A stretch of DNA of 64,000 nucleotides from JAPXLN01 sp033809515. GTDB lineage: Bacteria; Bacillota; Sulfobacillia; Fermentithermobacillales; Fermentithermobacillaceae. The stretch covers positions 155,047 through 219,046 of the forward strand of contig JAPXLN010000002.1 of the NCBI GenBank assembly GCA_033809515.1. Reading direction: 5' to 3'. A program made the position numbers and the translations under genes. How positions within the stretch are numbered: the first letter of the stretch is position 1; the number at the start of each line of letters is the position of its first letter. Positions 35,217 through 43,513 of this stretch are shown piece after piece. The notes under the pieces were generated by a model. That model saw nothing but the letters and a program-made list of their open reading frames with translations. It was not told the DNA's origin and did no database searches.

Positions 35217-37319
35217 CTAGGACAGTCTGATCTTTACGTCCAGAGCGCTCAGACCCTTAGGATATGCAAACACAGGGTTTATATCCAGTTCAAAGATATC
35301 AGGGAAGTCCCTGCACAGCTGTGCGACTCGCCCGATAGCTTCCTGAAGGGCCGGAATGTCATCAGGCTTCTGGCCGCGGAAGCCTTTCAGTATGGTATAG
35401 GCCTTAGTCTCAGTGATCATCTCTTCAACCTCTGACCGCGAAAGACCGTTAGCCAGCCGGAATGAAGCGTCTTTAAGCAGGTTTACAAGAATTCCGCCGG
35501 AACCGAAGGCGATCATGGGGCCAAAGGTTACGTCCTTAGTCATGCCGATGATCATCTCATCGCCCTTGGGCATCATTTTCTGCACTTCGACGCCGTAGAT
35601 TTTGGCATCCGGAACGGCCTTCTTAGAATTCGCCATGATCTCCTCAAAGGCCTGTGCCACTTCCTCTTCGGTGTTGAGCCCGATCTTCACGCCGCCAACA
35701 TCGGTCTTGTGCATGATGTCAGGGGACGCAATCTTCATGACCACAGGATAGCCCATTTCCCTGGCCTGGGCCGTAGCTTCTTTGGCGTTTTGTGCAAGTT
35801 TCGAGGGAGCAGCCGGAATCTTGTAGAGTTCAGCCACTTCTGCAGCTTCCGGAGACAGCAACAGGTCGCGGCCGCTTGCCCGGACCTTGTCAAATATGGC
35901 CTGAACCCCGGCCTTATCTACGTCTGCAAAGCTCCACTGGTCACCTTTTTCCACTTCACGCCTGAGCTCGCCAAAGCGGATCATACCCCGCAAAGTGGCG
36001 ACTGCCGGTTCCGGGAATGGATATGTGGGTACCCCGTTCTCGTAGAGATACTGAATGCCTTCTTCGACGGCAGCACCGCCGATAAAAGAGGCCACAATAG
36101 GCTTGTTCGGGTATTTCTTCGACGCCTCTACCGTGATTACGGCAGTCTCCTTAATGTCAAGCACCGCCGTAGGACTCAAAATAACCACAGCAGCATCGAC
36201 GTTAGGATCGCTCAGTGCCGCGTCAAGAGCTACTTCGTAACGATCGGCATGGGCATCGCCGATAACGTCGATTGGGTTATGTATGTTAGCGGTAGGCGGC
36301 AGTTTCTCCCCAAGATACCCGAGGGTCTTCTCAGTGAAGCGCGCCATGTTGAGGCCGTACCCCTCTACTGCGTCTGAAGCTACAATGCCGGGACCACCGG
36401 AGTTGGTGACTACCGCTACGTTCTTGCCTGAGGGGATAGGCTGGGTTGTAAAGGCAATGGCTAGGTCGAAAAGTTCGGTCATGGTCTCAGCTCTCAAAAC
36501 ACCTGCGTGCCTTAGAGCTGCATCGTAGGCTGTATTGGAGCCTGCGAGAGCTCCGGTATGAGACGAGGCTGCTTTGGCGCCTGCAGCTGTGACACCGGAC
36601 TTAAGCACAATAACAGGTACGCGCTTGGTGGCTTTTCGCGCCGCTTCAATGAACTTCTTGCCGTCCACAATGTCCTCAAGATAGAGGGCAATAACCTTGG
36701 TGTTTGGATCCTCTGAAGCTGCTTCAATGAAGTCAGCCTCATCAAGGTCCGCCTTATTGCCGACGCTGATAAACTGGCTGAAGCCCAGGCCTTTCTTAAG
36801 GCTCCAGTCCAAAATGGCCACACATAGGGCGCCGCTTTGCGAAATAAAGGCGATGTTTCCTTTCAGTGCCATGTTTCTGGCGAAAGTGGCGTTCATAGGC
36901 GTATGAGTATCGATCACGCCCAGGTTGTTAGGACCCGTAATCCGCATGTCGTACTTGCGGGCGACCTTTACGAGGTTTTCCTCTAACTCGCGACCCTTGC
37001 CGCCGATTTCCTTGAATCCTGCCGTGATCACGATGAGATGCTTGACGCCGGCCTTTCCGCAATCTTCAGCGACCTGCAAGGAGACGGCTGCGGGAACACA
37101 GAACACGGCCACGTCCACTGGCTTGCCTATGTCCCTGATGGTGGGGTAAGCTTTGTACCCCATGATCTCTTCTTCTTTGGGGTTGATAGGATAAAGGTCG
37201 CCCTTAAAGTCGCAAGTGCTCATGTTGTGCATGACCGCGTATCCTATCTTGCCGGGAGTCTTCGATGCGCCGATTACCGCAACCGACTTGGGGTGAAGCA
37301 AAGAGGTTAATCCATTCAT
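35217..37319 (-). CDS. ADP-forming acetate/acyl-CoA synthetase (fused alpha-beta)
   Basis: This family interconverts acyl-CoA plus ADP and phosphate with acid plus ATP, conserving energy in fermentation of amino acids or sugars. The alpha part has a CoA-binding fold (HPKSVAVIGAS, GYAVMHNM) and the phospho-His region SHTGALAGS. The beta part is an ATP-grasp domain from about residue 480 (AREMGYPVVMKIASPDI, HKTDVGGVKIGL). 700 residues is typical for the fused form. ATG at 37319 is 12 bases after GGAAGG; the frame opens at 37352. The acyl specificity cannot be read. It is divergent from the HTH-like gene and fits an anaerobic peptide- or amino-acid-using lifestyle. Confidence 0.92.
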   Translation of the reverse strand: MNGLTSLLHPKSVAVIGASKTPGKIGYAVMHNMSTCDFKGDLYPINPKEEEIMGYKAYPTIRDIGKPVDVAVFCVPAAVSLQVAEDCGKAGVKHLIVITAGFKEIGGKGRELEENLVKVARKYDMRITGPNNLGVIDTHTPMNATFARNMALKGNIAFISQSGALCVAILDWSLKKGLGFSQFISVGNKADLDEADFIEAASEDPNTKVIALYLEDIVDGKKFIEAARKATKRVPVIVLKSGVTAAGAKAASSHTGALAGSNTAYDAALRHAGVLRAETMTELFDLAIAFTTQPIPSGKNVAVVTNSGGPGIVASDAVEGYGLNMARFTEKTLGYLGEKLPPTANIHNPIDVIGDAHADRYEVALDAALSDPNVDAAVVILSPTAVLDIKETAVITVEASKKYPNKPIVASFIGGAAVEEGIQYLYENGVPTYPFPEPAVATLRGMIRFGELRREVEKGDQWSFADVDKAGVQAIFDKVRASGRDLLLSPEAAEVAELYKIPAAPSKLAQNAKEATAQAREMGYPVVMKIASPDIMHKTDVGGVKIGLNTEEEVAQAFEEIMANSKKAVPDAKIYGVEVQKMMPKGDEMIIGMTKDVTFGPMIAFGSGGILVNLLKDASFRLANGLSRSEVEEMITETKAYTILKGFRGQKPDDIPALQEAIGRVAQLCRDFPDIFELDINPVFAYPKGLSALDVKIRLS

Positions 37320-37481
37320 CAGACGACTGCACCTTCCTATCAAAGAATTCACATCCGAACATGATCACCAACAGGTAGTCTAACACACTTTGTCTTTTTC
37401 TTGGAGGACTTGGCCGTCACGGGAGGAAACAATCCTGTCAGGAAGAATATGTCAACACACAGGGTTATGGAGGTGAGAACT

Positions 37482-38045
37482 ATGGGTCATGAGTTGGAGC
37501 TGTGGGAGGAATCGGGAGGCGACAATCTCATGTGGGCTGACGTAGGGGAGCGATTGGGGCTTGGTGTAGAGGAAATCCGGGGGATCGACAAAGCTTTTCG
37601 CGATTATCTAGGCTTGAGTCCCAGGCAGATCCCTGAACGTCTGCTCCCGGTGATTAGCTTCATTGCTGAGCTCCGCCGCCAGGGTATGTCGGATACCGAG
37701 ATCCAGAACCGTCTTGATGGCATCAGGGGGGACAACTCCTGGCCTGATGACATCCTGATTCGCATGACGACGGAGCCTATAGCAATACAGGCTCCTGACA
37801 CGGTACCCGAACCCATCTTTGAGCTTGCAGATGAATCCCCGGAGGTCCTCTGGCGCAGGATGTTCACGGACCTTCGTTGTGAAATAGAATACCTGGCTGT
37901 TTCAGAAAGGGAAATCCTCCACCGGATAAACCAAAACCTGCAAAGACTCACTGCAGAAATACGGGACCTAAGATATGCTTTGCTTTTGTCTTCTTCAAGG
38001 AAGAACCGGAGAAAGGGAAAACGAGACGTATCGGGGCTTTTGTAG
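37482..38045 (+). CDS. Hypothetical protein with MerR-like N-terminal helix-turn-helix
   Basis: Residues about 10-85 look like a winged helix-turn-helix: WADVGERLGLGVEEI, then SPRQIPERLLPVISFI and RRQGMSDTEIQNRLDG, the order seen in MerR-type DNA-binding heads. The C-terminal half has a predicted coiled coil (ISEREILHRINQNLQRLTAEI-like, near 145-165) and a basic tail with RKNRRKGKR. It lacks the ligand domain of classic MerR regulators. ATG at 37482 is supported by GGAGGTGAG; the frame also opens at 37401. It may be a nucleoid or chromosome-anchoring type factor, but no specific family is recognised. Confidence 0.6.
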   Translation: MGHELELWEESGGDNLMWADVGERLGLGVEEIRGIDKAFRDYLGLSPRQIPERLLPVISFIAELRRQGMSDTEIQNRLDGIRGDNSWPDDILIRMTTEPIAIQAPDTVPEPIFELADESPEVLWRRMFTDLRCEIEYLAVSEREILHRINQNLQRLTAEIRDLRYALLLSSSRKNRRKGKRDVSGLL

Positions 38046-38208
38046 AGCTTTTGCCACGCGACACTTTTTGGAAGGCGCAAAGCTCATCGGGTCGCTCTTG
38101 AGTAGGGACCCTATCTGAGGTAATAGAATAGCTATAGAACCGGAGTTAAATAGCTACGGCTAATGCGTATTCACGGCAGGACCGTAGCATTGCTTGGGGG
38201 TGACCGGT

Positions 38209-39432
38209 GTGCAGGAAAAAGATGAGCTCTTGGGACGATTGGTCTACATGGACAATGCCGCAACGAGCAGACCTGCCCCAGAAGTCGTAGAGGCCATGAC
38301 CATGGTACTGTGCGAGGAATACGGCAACCCGTCGTCTTTGCACAAGATGGGAGCGCGTGCCCAGAAGCTGGTTGAAGAAGCGAGAAAAAGCCTGGCAAGT
38401 GAGATTGGAGCAGCCTCAGAAGAGATCTACTTCACTTCAGGGGGCACCGAGGCCAATAACTGGGCCATACTGGGCACTGTGCGAGCAGGGGCCAGGCGCG
38501 GCAAGCACATAGTATCTACTGCGGTAGAGCACCCGTCGGTTCTTGCTACGTTGGACGACCTCAGCAGGCATGGGTTCGACATTACCCTTGTCGGGGTTGA
38601 TAAACACGGACTTGTCAACCCAGCCTCAGTTTTGGAAGCTGTACGGAAGGACACCGTCCTGGTTTCGGTGATGCTTGTTCAGAACGAGATTGGAACCATT
38701 GAGCCCTGCCAGGAAATAGGGAGGATCCTTCTCAGCCTGGGCCCGAGAAGGCCGCGATTCCATGTAGACGGAGTTCAGGCTTTTGCCAAACTTCCCATTG
38801 ACGTAAGAACCTGGGGAGTAGACTTGCTCAGCGCCAGCGCCCACAAAATCCATGGGCCAAAGGGCATTGGCATGCTATATGTGCGCAAAGGGCTGAAACT
38901 CCCGCCTCTGGTATTCGGTGGAGGCCAGGAGAAGGGCATGAGATCGGGCACTGAGAATGTTCCGGGTATTGCTGGGTTCGGCACAGCTTGTCGCCTCTGG
39001 TCAAAAGACAGGGAAAAGGTCATGGAGCGTCTTGCCGGGCTCAGAAAACGTCTAGTTGAGGGGATAATGGATGTAGCACCCGACGCGGTCCTCCACGGAC
39101 AATCTCCTGATGAACATGGCCAGGCAAGCGCAGCGCCTCACATCGTCCATTTTGCATTTCCGGGTTACAGAGGGGAAAGCTTGCTGCATGCCCTGGAAGA
39201 ACAGGGCGTCTTTGTATCCACGGGCTCAGCCTGTTCTTCTCACAAGAGCAAACCCAGCCCGGTTGTACTGGCTATGGGGCACTCAGAGGAGGAAGCGCTC
39301 TCATCCATTAGATTCTCTATGTCTCGCTATACCGACCAGGAGGATATAGAATTGACGGTTGAGGCGGTCGAGTCTTCTCTTGAGTCCCTTAGGGCCTGGA
39401 GAAGAAAGCCGGCCAGACGCGGCAAGCATTGA
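38209..39432 (+). CDS. Cysteine desulfurase (IscS/NifS type)
   Basis: A PLP enzyme that takes sulfur from cysteine and passes it as persulfide to ThiI for 4-thiouridine and thiamine, or to Fe-S assembly. The PLP lysine is in SASAHKIHGPKG and the persulfide Cys in STGSACSSHKSK. YMDNAATSRPAPEVV is the standard N-terminus. GTG at 38209 follows GGGGGTGA; the frame opens at 38194. thiI lies 18 bases downstream, as in the nifZ-thiI pair of B. subtilis, so it is probably the dedicated ThiI donor. 407 residues. Confidence 0.94.
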   Translation: MQEKDELLGRLVYMDNAATSRPAPEVVEAMTMVLCEEYGNPSSLHKMGARAQKLVEEARKSLASEIGAASEEIYFTSGGTEANNWAILGTVRAGARRGKHIVSTAVEHPSVLATLDDLSRHGFDITLVGVDKHGLVNPASVLEAVRKDTVLVSVMLVQNEIGTIEPCQEIGRILLSLGPRRPRFHVDGVQAFAKLPIDVRTWGVDLLSASAHKIHGPKGIGMLYVRKGLKLPPLVFGGGQEKGMRSGTENVPGIAGFGTACRLWSKDREKVMERLAGLRKRLVEGIMDVAPDAVLHGQSPDEHGQASAAPHIVHFAFPGYRGESLLHALEEQGVFVSTGSACSSHKSKPSPVVLAMGHSEEEALSSIRFSMSRYTDQEDIELTVEAVESSLESLRAWRRKPARRGKH

Positions 39433-39450
39433 ACCAACGGAGGGGAACTG

Positions 39451-40626
39451 ATGGAAGAAGTCTTGCTTGTACGGTACGGAGAGATAGGCCTCAAGGGCCT
39501 GAATCGCTCAGAGTTCGAAAGCACTCTGGTTGACAACATCAGAGGAGCTCTTGAGGATATGCCTGGCATCAGTATCACCAGGCCCCATGGGAGAATCTAC
39601 GTTGAAGGCGTTCAAGACCCTGCTGCTGCTTTGGACAAGCTTTCCAGGGTGCCGGGCATTGTGTCTGTTGCAAGAGCTCTCAAAGCCGAAAACGACATGG
39701 AACAGATAAGGTGCGCAGCTGTCCAGGCTGGGTCCGATTCCCTCGGGTTCATGCGATCACAGGGGCTTCCCCTTACTTTTAAGATAGACGCAAGGCGTAC
39801 GTTCAAGGAGTTTCCTGTAACCTCGCCTGATCTCAACAGAATACTGGGCGGCGCCGCTCTTTCGGCCAATCCGGACCTCTCTGTGGATGTTCACAGCCCT
39901 TCGGCCACCATAAGGGTTGAGGTTAGGGAGACCGGAACTTACGTGTTCTGGGAGGAGCTTAAGGGGCCTGGAGGCTTGCCTGTAGGTTCATCGGGCAAGG
40001 GTTTGCTGCTGATTTCAGGAGGCATAGACAGCCCGGTTGCAGGCTATCTGGCCATGAAGCGCGGCGTTGCGCTGGATGCCCTTCATTTTTGGAGTTATCC
40101 GATTACGGGAGAACGCTCCCGTGACAAGGTCATCGACATATGCAAAGTCCTTCGCAACTACTGCCCTTCCCTTCGACTGTACATAGCTCCTTTTACAGAG
40201 ACCCAAACTGCGATCATAGAGAACTGTCCTGAAAGGTTCCGGGTAACGGTCATGCGCAGGATGATGATGCGGGTAGCTTCAGCCCTGGCTAGGCAGACCG
40301 GAGCCGGAGCGATTTTCACCGGCGAGAACCTGGGCCAGGTTGCCAGCCAGACTCAGGAAAGCCTTGCTGCCATAGAAGATGCAGCTGAAGCTCTGGTTCT
40401 GAGGCCGCTAATATGTTTCGACAAGCAAGAAACAGTCACCCTGGCAAGAACCATAGGTACTTATGATCTCTCCTGCCTTCCTTACGAAGATTGCTGCAGC
40501 GTGTTCGTGCCCAAGCACCCGGTTACCAGGCCTCGCACAGACGAAGCGAAGGACGCCGAGAAAGACCTAGCAGTTAAGGACCTTGTGGACGCGTGTATCC
40601 GGGGGATCACGGAAGCTCCTTTATAG
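39451..40626 (+). CDS. thiI: tRNA 4-thiouridine synthase / sulfurtransferase
   Basis: ThiI adenylates U8 of tRNA and inserts sulfur. An N-terminal ferredoxin-like/THUMP region (about 55-165) is followed by the PP-loop ISGGIDSPVAGY near residue 190. It has no C-terminal rhodanese domain, as in Bacillus ThiI, so sulfur must come directly from a desulfurase such as the adjacent gene product. 391 residues. ATG at 39451 is behind GGAGGGG. Confidence 0.95.
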   Translation: MEEVLLVRYGEIGLKGLNRSEFESTLVDNIRGALEDMPGISITRPHGRIYVEGVQDPAAALDKLSRVPGIVSVARALKAENDMEQIRCAAVQAGSDSLGFMRSQGLPLTFKIDARRTFKEFPVTSPDLNRILGGAALSANPDLSVDVHSPSATIRVEVRETGTYVFWEELKGPGGLPVGSSGKGLLLISGGIDSPVAGYLAMKRGVALDALHFWSYPITGERSRDKVIDICKVLRNYCPSLRLYIAPFTETQTAIIENCPERFRVTVMRRMMMRVASALARQTGAGAIFTGENLGQVASQTQESLAAIEDAAEALVLRPLICFDKQETVTLARTIGTYDLSCLPYEDCCSVFVPKHPVTRPRTDEAKDAEKDLAVKDLVDACIRGITEAPL

Positions 40627-40730
40627 AGACTTCCCTCCCCAGAGCCACGGCCCAGGCTGAGGCCACAGGATATGCTCAAGGCCTCCATGGAACCCCTGGG
40701 ACCTCTTTCCTATTTTGCGTCATGACTGTT

Positions 40731-40757
40731 TAAACTCAATGGTGCGCTTGTCGATAA
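40731..40757 (+). promoter_or_regulatory. Sigma-28 (SigD) promoter of flagellin
   Basis: TAAA (40731-40734), exactly 15 bases, then GTCGATAA (40750-40757). The SigD consensus is TAAA-N15-GCCGATAT, so spacing is perfect and 10 of 12 positions match. It lies about 110 bases before the flagellin start, the usual leader length for hag. Confidence 0.85.
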
Positions 40758-40865
40758 CAGAGTTGAAAGACATGCTCTTGCCGTACCGGAGGCGCCCCGG
40801 GTAACGTAAGAGCACCTACTACGGCCCGCAATGGACGCGGGCGACAACAACAGGGAGGTTGGAAC

Positions 40866-41975
40866 ATGCGGATTAACACTAACATTTCCGCGCTTAACGC
40901 CTGGAAGAACCTTTCAGTCACAGGCAACATGATGGCCAAGTCTCTTGAAAAGCTCTCCTCAGGCTACCGCATTAACAGAGCCGCCGATGACGCCGCAGGC
41001 CTGGCAATCTCGGAGAAAATGAGAGCCCAGACCGCAGGCCTCAGGCAAGCTGCCCGCAACGCCCAGGACGGCATCTCGCTGATTCAGACGGCAGAAGGAG
41101 CCCTCAACGAAACCCACGCTATCCTTCAGCGCATGCGAGAGCTCATGGTTCAGGCAGGCAACGATACTAATAAGCTCGAAGACCGCCAGAAGATACAAGA
41201 AGAGATTGGTCAGCTTGTACTAGAGATCAATGGCATAGCCGAGAGAACTGAGTTTAACGGTCAGACGCTTCTGAGCGGTGCTCTCGGTGCCAAGACAAGC
41301 GTTACTGACCTGGGCGTTGGAGGAGAGCTCAAGATCGTGGATGTAAGCGGGAGCTGGGTAGGTGAGAAGTTCACAGTCACCACAGGCGATAACACGGATG
41401 GCAATAAGACTATCACTCTGGAACATGAGGGACTGACTCAGACCATCACTGTTGCTGACCTCGAGAACGTGGCGAAGGGGACAAGGTTCCACTTTGATAA
41501 GTTCGGCATCACCCTTGAGGCAACCGCCACCGATGTATCAGGTGTCAGCACCGCCAACACTTTCGATATCGTATCAACCGGCGCGACGCTGCAGATTGGG
41601 GCCAACGCAAACCAGACCCTGGCCATCTCTATCGGCAGCATGATGGCCTCGGATCTTGGTGTAGACACCATCGACGTTTCGGACTTGGTTGGTGCAGCTT
41701 TTAGCACTCAGCTGGACCTCATCGATACGGCCATTTCAACGGTTTCCAGCGAGCGGGCTAAGCTGGGTGCTTACCAGAACCGTTTGGAGCACACCATCAA
41801 CAACTTGCAGACAGCCGAAGAGAACTTGACGGCTGCCGAGTCAAGGATCAGGGACGTTGACATGGCACTGGAAATGGCCAACTTCACCAGGCACCAGATC
41901 CTCCAGCAGGCCGGCACCGCCATGCTTGCTCAGGCCAATTTGACCCCTCAGTCTGTACTGAAGCTTCTGGGCTAG
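40866..41975 (+). CDS. Flagellin
   Basis: The filament protein, exported by the flagellar type III system. The N-terminal D0/D1 region (MRINTNISALNAW, KLSSGYRINRAADDAAGLAI) and the C-terminal D1/D0 region (ESRIRDVDMALEMANFTR, QQAGTAMLAQANL) are well conserved. The variable middle (about 150-285) is short and Thr/Val-rich. 369 residues, no Cys, no signal peptide, all as expected. The sigma-28 promoter upstream and a strong terminator downstream make it a single-gene unit. No other flagellar gene is in the window. Confidence 0.97.
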   Translation: MRINTNISALNAWKNLSVTGNMMAKSLEKLSSGYRINRAADDAAGLAISEKMRAQTAGLRQAARNAQDGISLIQTAEGALNETHAILQRMRELMVQAGNDTNKLEDRQKIQEEIGQLVLEINGIAERTEFNGQTLLSGALGAKTSVTDLGVGGELKIVDVSGSWVGEKFTVTTGDNTDGNKTITLEHEGLTQTITVADLENVAKGTRFHFDKFGITLEATATDVSGVSTANTFDIVSTGATLQIGANANQTLAISIGSMMASDLGVDTIDVSDLVGAAFSTQLDLIDTAISTVSSERAKLGAYQNRLEHTINNLQTAEENLTAAESRIRDVDMALEMANFTRHQILQQAGTAMLAQANLTPQSVLKLLG

Positions 41976-41997
41976 TCCCACACTCACCTGACAATCC

Positions 41998-42027
41998 GAA
42001 GGAGGGGGATTCCCCTCCTTCTTGCTT
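41998..42027 (+). terminator. Intrinsic terminator after flagellin
   Basis: GAAGGAGGGG (41998-42007) pairs perfectly with CCCCTCCTTC (42012-42021), with a four-base loop and the T-rich TTGCTTT following. Confidence 0.85.
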
Positions 42028-42121
42028 TGACCCCCTGTTAGGACATATTCGATGCAAGTAATGCTCGCAGATGGTCCTGCGCTTCGGTTTATAATATAGG
42101 AGACGAATTCCAAAGGCACGG

Positions 42122-43513
42122 ATGACAGCAAAGGTGGTGCAGTATACGCTGGAACGCACTTATTACATAGAGACTTTCGGTTGCCAGATGAACGAAAGAG
42201 ATTCAGAGACCATAGCAGGTCTTCTGGAAGACTATGGGTTTAGCAGGGCCGAGGGTGTTGAGACGGCAGATGTCATAGTGGTGAACACGTGCGCCGTGCG
42301 TCAGAGCGCAGAAAACAAGGTATGGAGCAGGCTGGGCAAGATCGCCTCCCTGAGGAAGGGGGGCAAATATCCTGTCATGGTTCTGGCAGGGTGCATGGCA
42401 CAGCTACCGCAAACGGTCAAGAGGGTCAAATCGCGGTTTCCCTATGTGCACGCCGTTGTGGGGCCAGGGCATATTCACAGAATTCCCGAACTTGTCCATA
42501 GCTTCCTAGAAGGCCAGGGCAAAGCTGCAGAGCATCCGGCCGTGGCTGTGTCTCCTCAGCGAACAGAAATGGGGAAAGACAAGTCAGCTCAAATACTGCC
42601 TGAGGGCCTTCCAAGGGTAAAGGTTCCGGGCCTCTCGGCGTTTGTGAACATAATGTTCGGTTGCGACAACTTCTGCTCCTATTGCATAGTTCCCTTTGTT
42701 CGCGGTCCACAGATATCGAGAGAACCGGGCGCAGTCAAGAGCGAGGTAGCAGACCTGGTAAGGGACGGTTACCGGGAGATTACTTTGCTCGGGCAGAACG
42801 TAAACGCTTACGGCCTTGACCTCGACGGTGAATACGGATTTGCGGATCTCCTGTCTGAGCTCGACCGGATTCCAGGCCTCCTCCGGCTTAGGTACTTCAC
42901 GTCTCATCCAAGGGATTTCACAAAGGAGATGGTGGACGCTATCGCCAGGTCACGTGCAGTGTGCGAGCATTTCCACCTTCCCCTTCAATCAGGGTCCAAC
43001 AGAATCCTTAAGGCAATGAACCGGGGGTATACACGTGAAGACTATCTGGCCCTCGTAGACTACATTAGGGAGAAACTCCCAGGAGCTTCTCTTACCACTG
43101 ACATTATCGCAGGATTTCCCGGAGAGTCCGGCGAAGACTTCCAGGATACTGTAGACATAGTCAAGAGCGTGGAATTCGACGGCGCCTTTACTTTCATATT
43201 TTCGCCCAGGAAGGGCACATCCGCAGCCAGGAGCAAAGACCAGATTCCTCCTGCCGAAAAATCCGAGAGATTGCAGAGGTTAGTGGAACTGCAAAGCAAC
43301 ATTACCAGGGAGAAGAACCGGGAGCTCCTCGGGCGGGTTGTAGAGGTATTGCTTGAAGATCATGCAGAAGACCCGAAGTACACGCTGAAAGGGCGAACTC
43401 GCACTAATAAGGTTGTCTTTGCAGGTGCCAAAGACGCAGCGCCCGGAGACATGGTAAACGTGAAGATCCAGGAAACGGGCACATGGTATCTTAAAGGACA
43501 GGTGGTAATGTGA
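42122..43513 (+). CDS. miaB: tRNA-2-methylthio-N6-dimethylallyladenosine synthase
   Basis: A radical-SAM methylthiotransferase that modifies A37 of tRNAs already carrying the MiaA isopentenyl group. The N-terminal UPF0004 domain provides cluster ligands (ETFGCQMN, VNTCAVR, LAGCMAQL). The radical-SAM CxxxCxxC is in FGCDNFCSYCIVP, and a TRAM domain closes the protein. 463 residues. The ATG at 42122 has a modest AAAGG upstream. The mutS GTG overlaps its stop, so the miaB-mutS-mutL-miaA run is probably one transcript, linking both tRNA A37 enzymes. Confidence 0.95.
   Translation: MTAKVVQYTLERTYYIETFGCQMNERDSETIAGLLEDYGFSRAEGVETADVIVVNTCAVRQSAENKVWSRLGKIASLRKGGKYPVMVLAGCMAQLPQTVKRVKSRFPYVHAVVGPGHIHRIPELVHSFLEGQGKAAEHPAVAVSPQRTEMGKDKSAQILPEGLPRVKVPGLSAFVNIMFGCDNFCSYCIVPFVRGPQISREPGAVKSEVADLVRDGYREITLLGQNVNAYGLDLDGEYGFADLLSELDRIPGLLRLRYFTSHPRDFTKEMVDAIARSRAVCEHFHLPLQSGSNRILKAMNRGYTREDYLALVDYIREKLPGASLTTDIIAGFPGESGEDFQDTVDIVKSVEFDGAFTFIFSPRKGTSAARSKDQIPPAEKSERLQRLVELQSNITREKNRELLGRVVEVLLEDHAEDPKYTLKGRTRTNKVVFAGAKDAAPGDMVNVKIQETGTWYLKGQVVM

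Noticed and set aside
42090..42095. TATAAT before miaB as a promoter
   Set aside because: No acceptable -35 hexamer at 16-18 bases.
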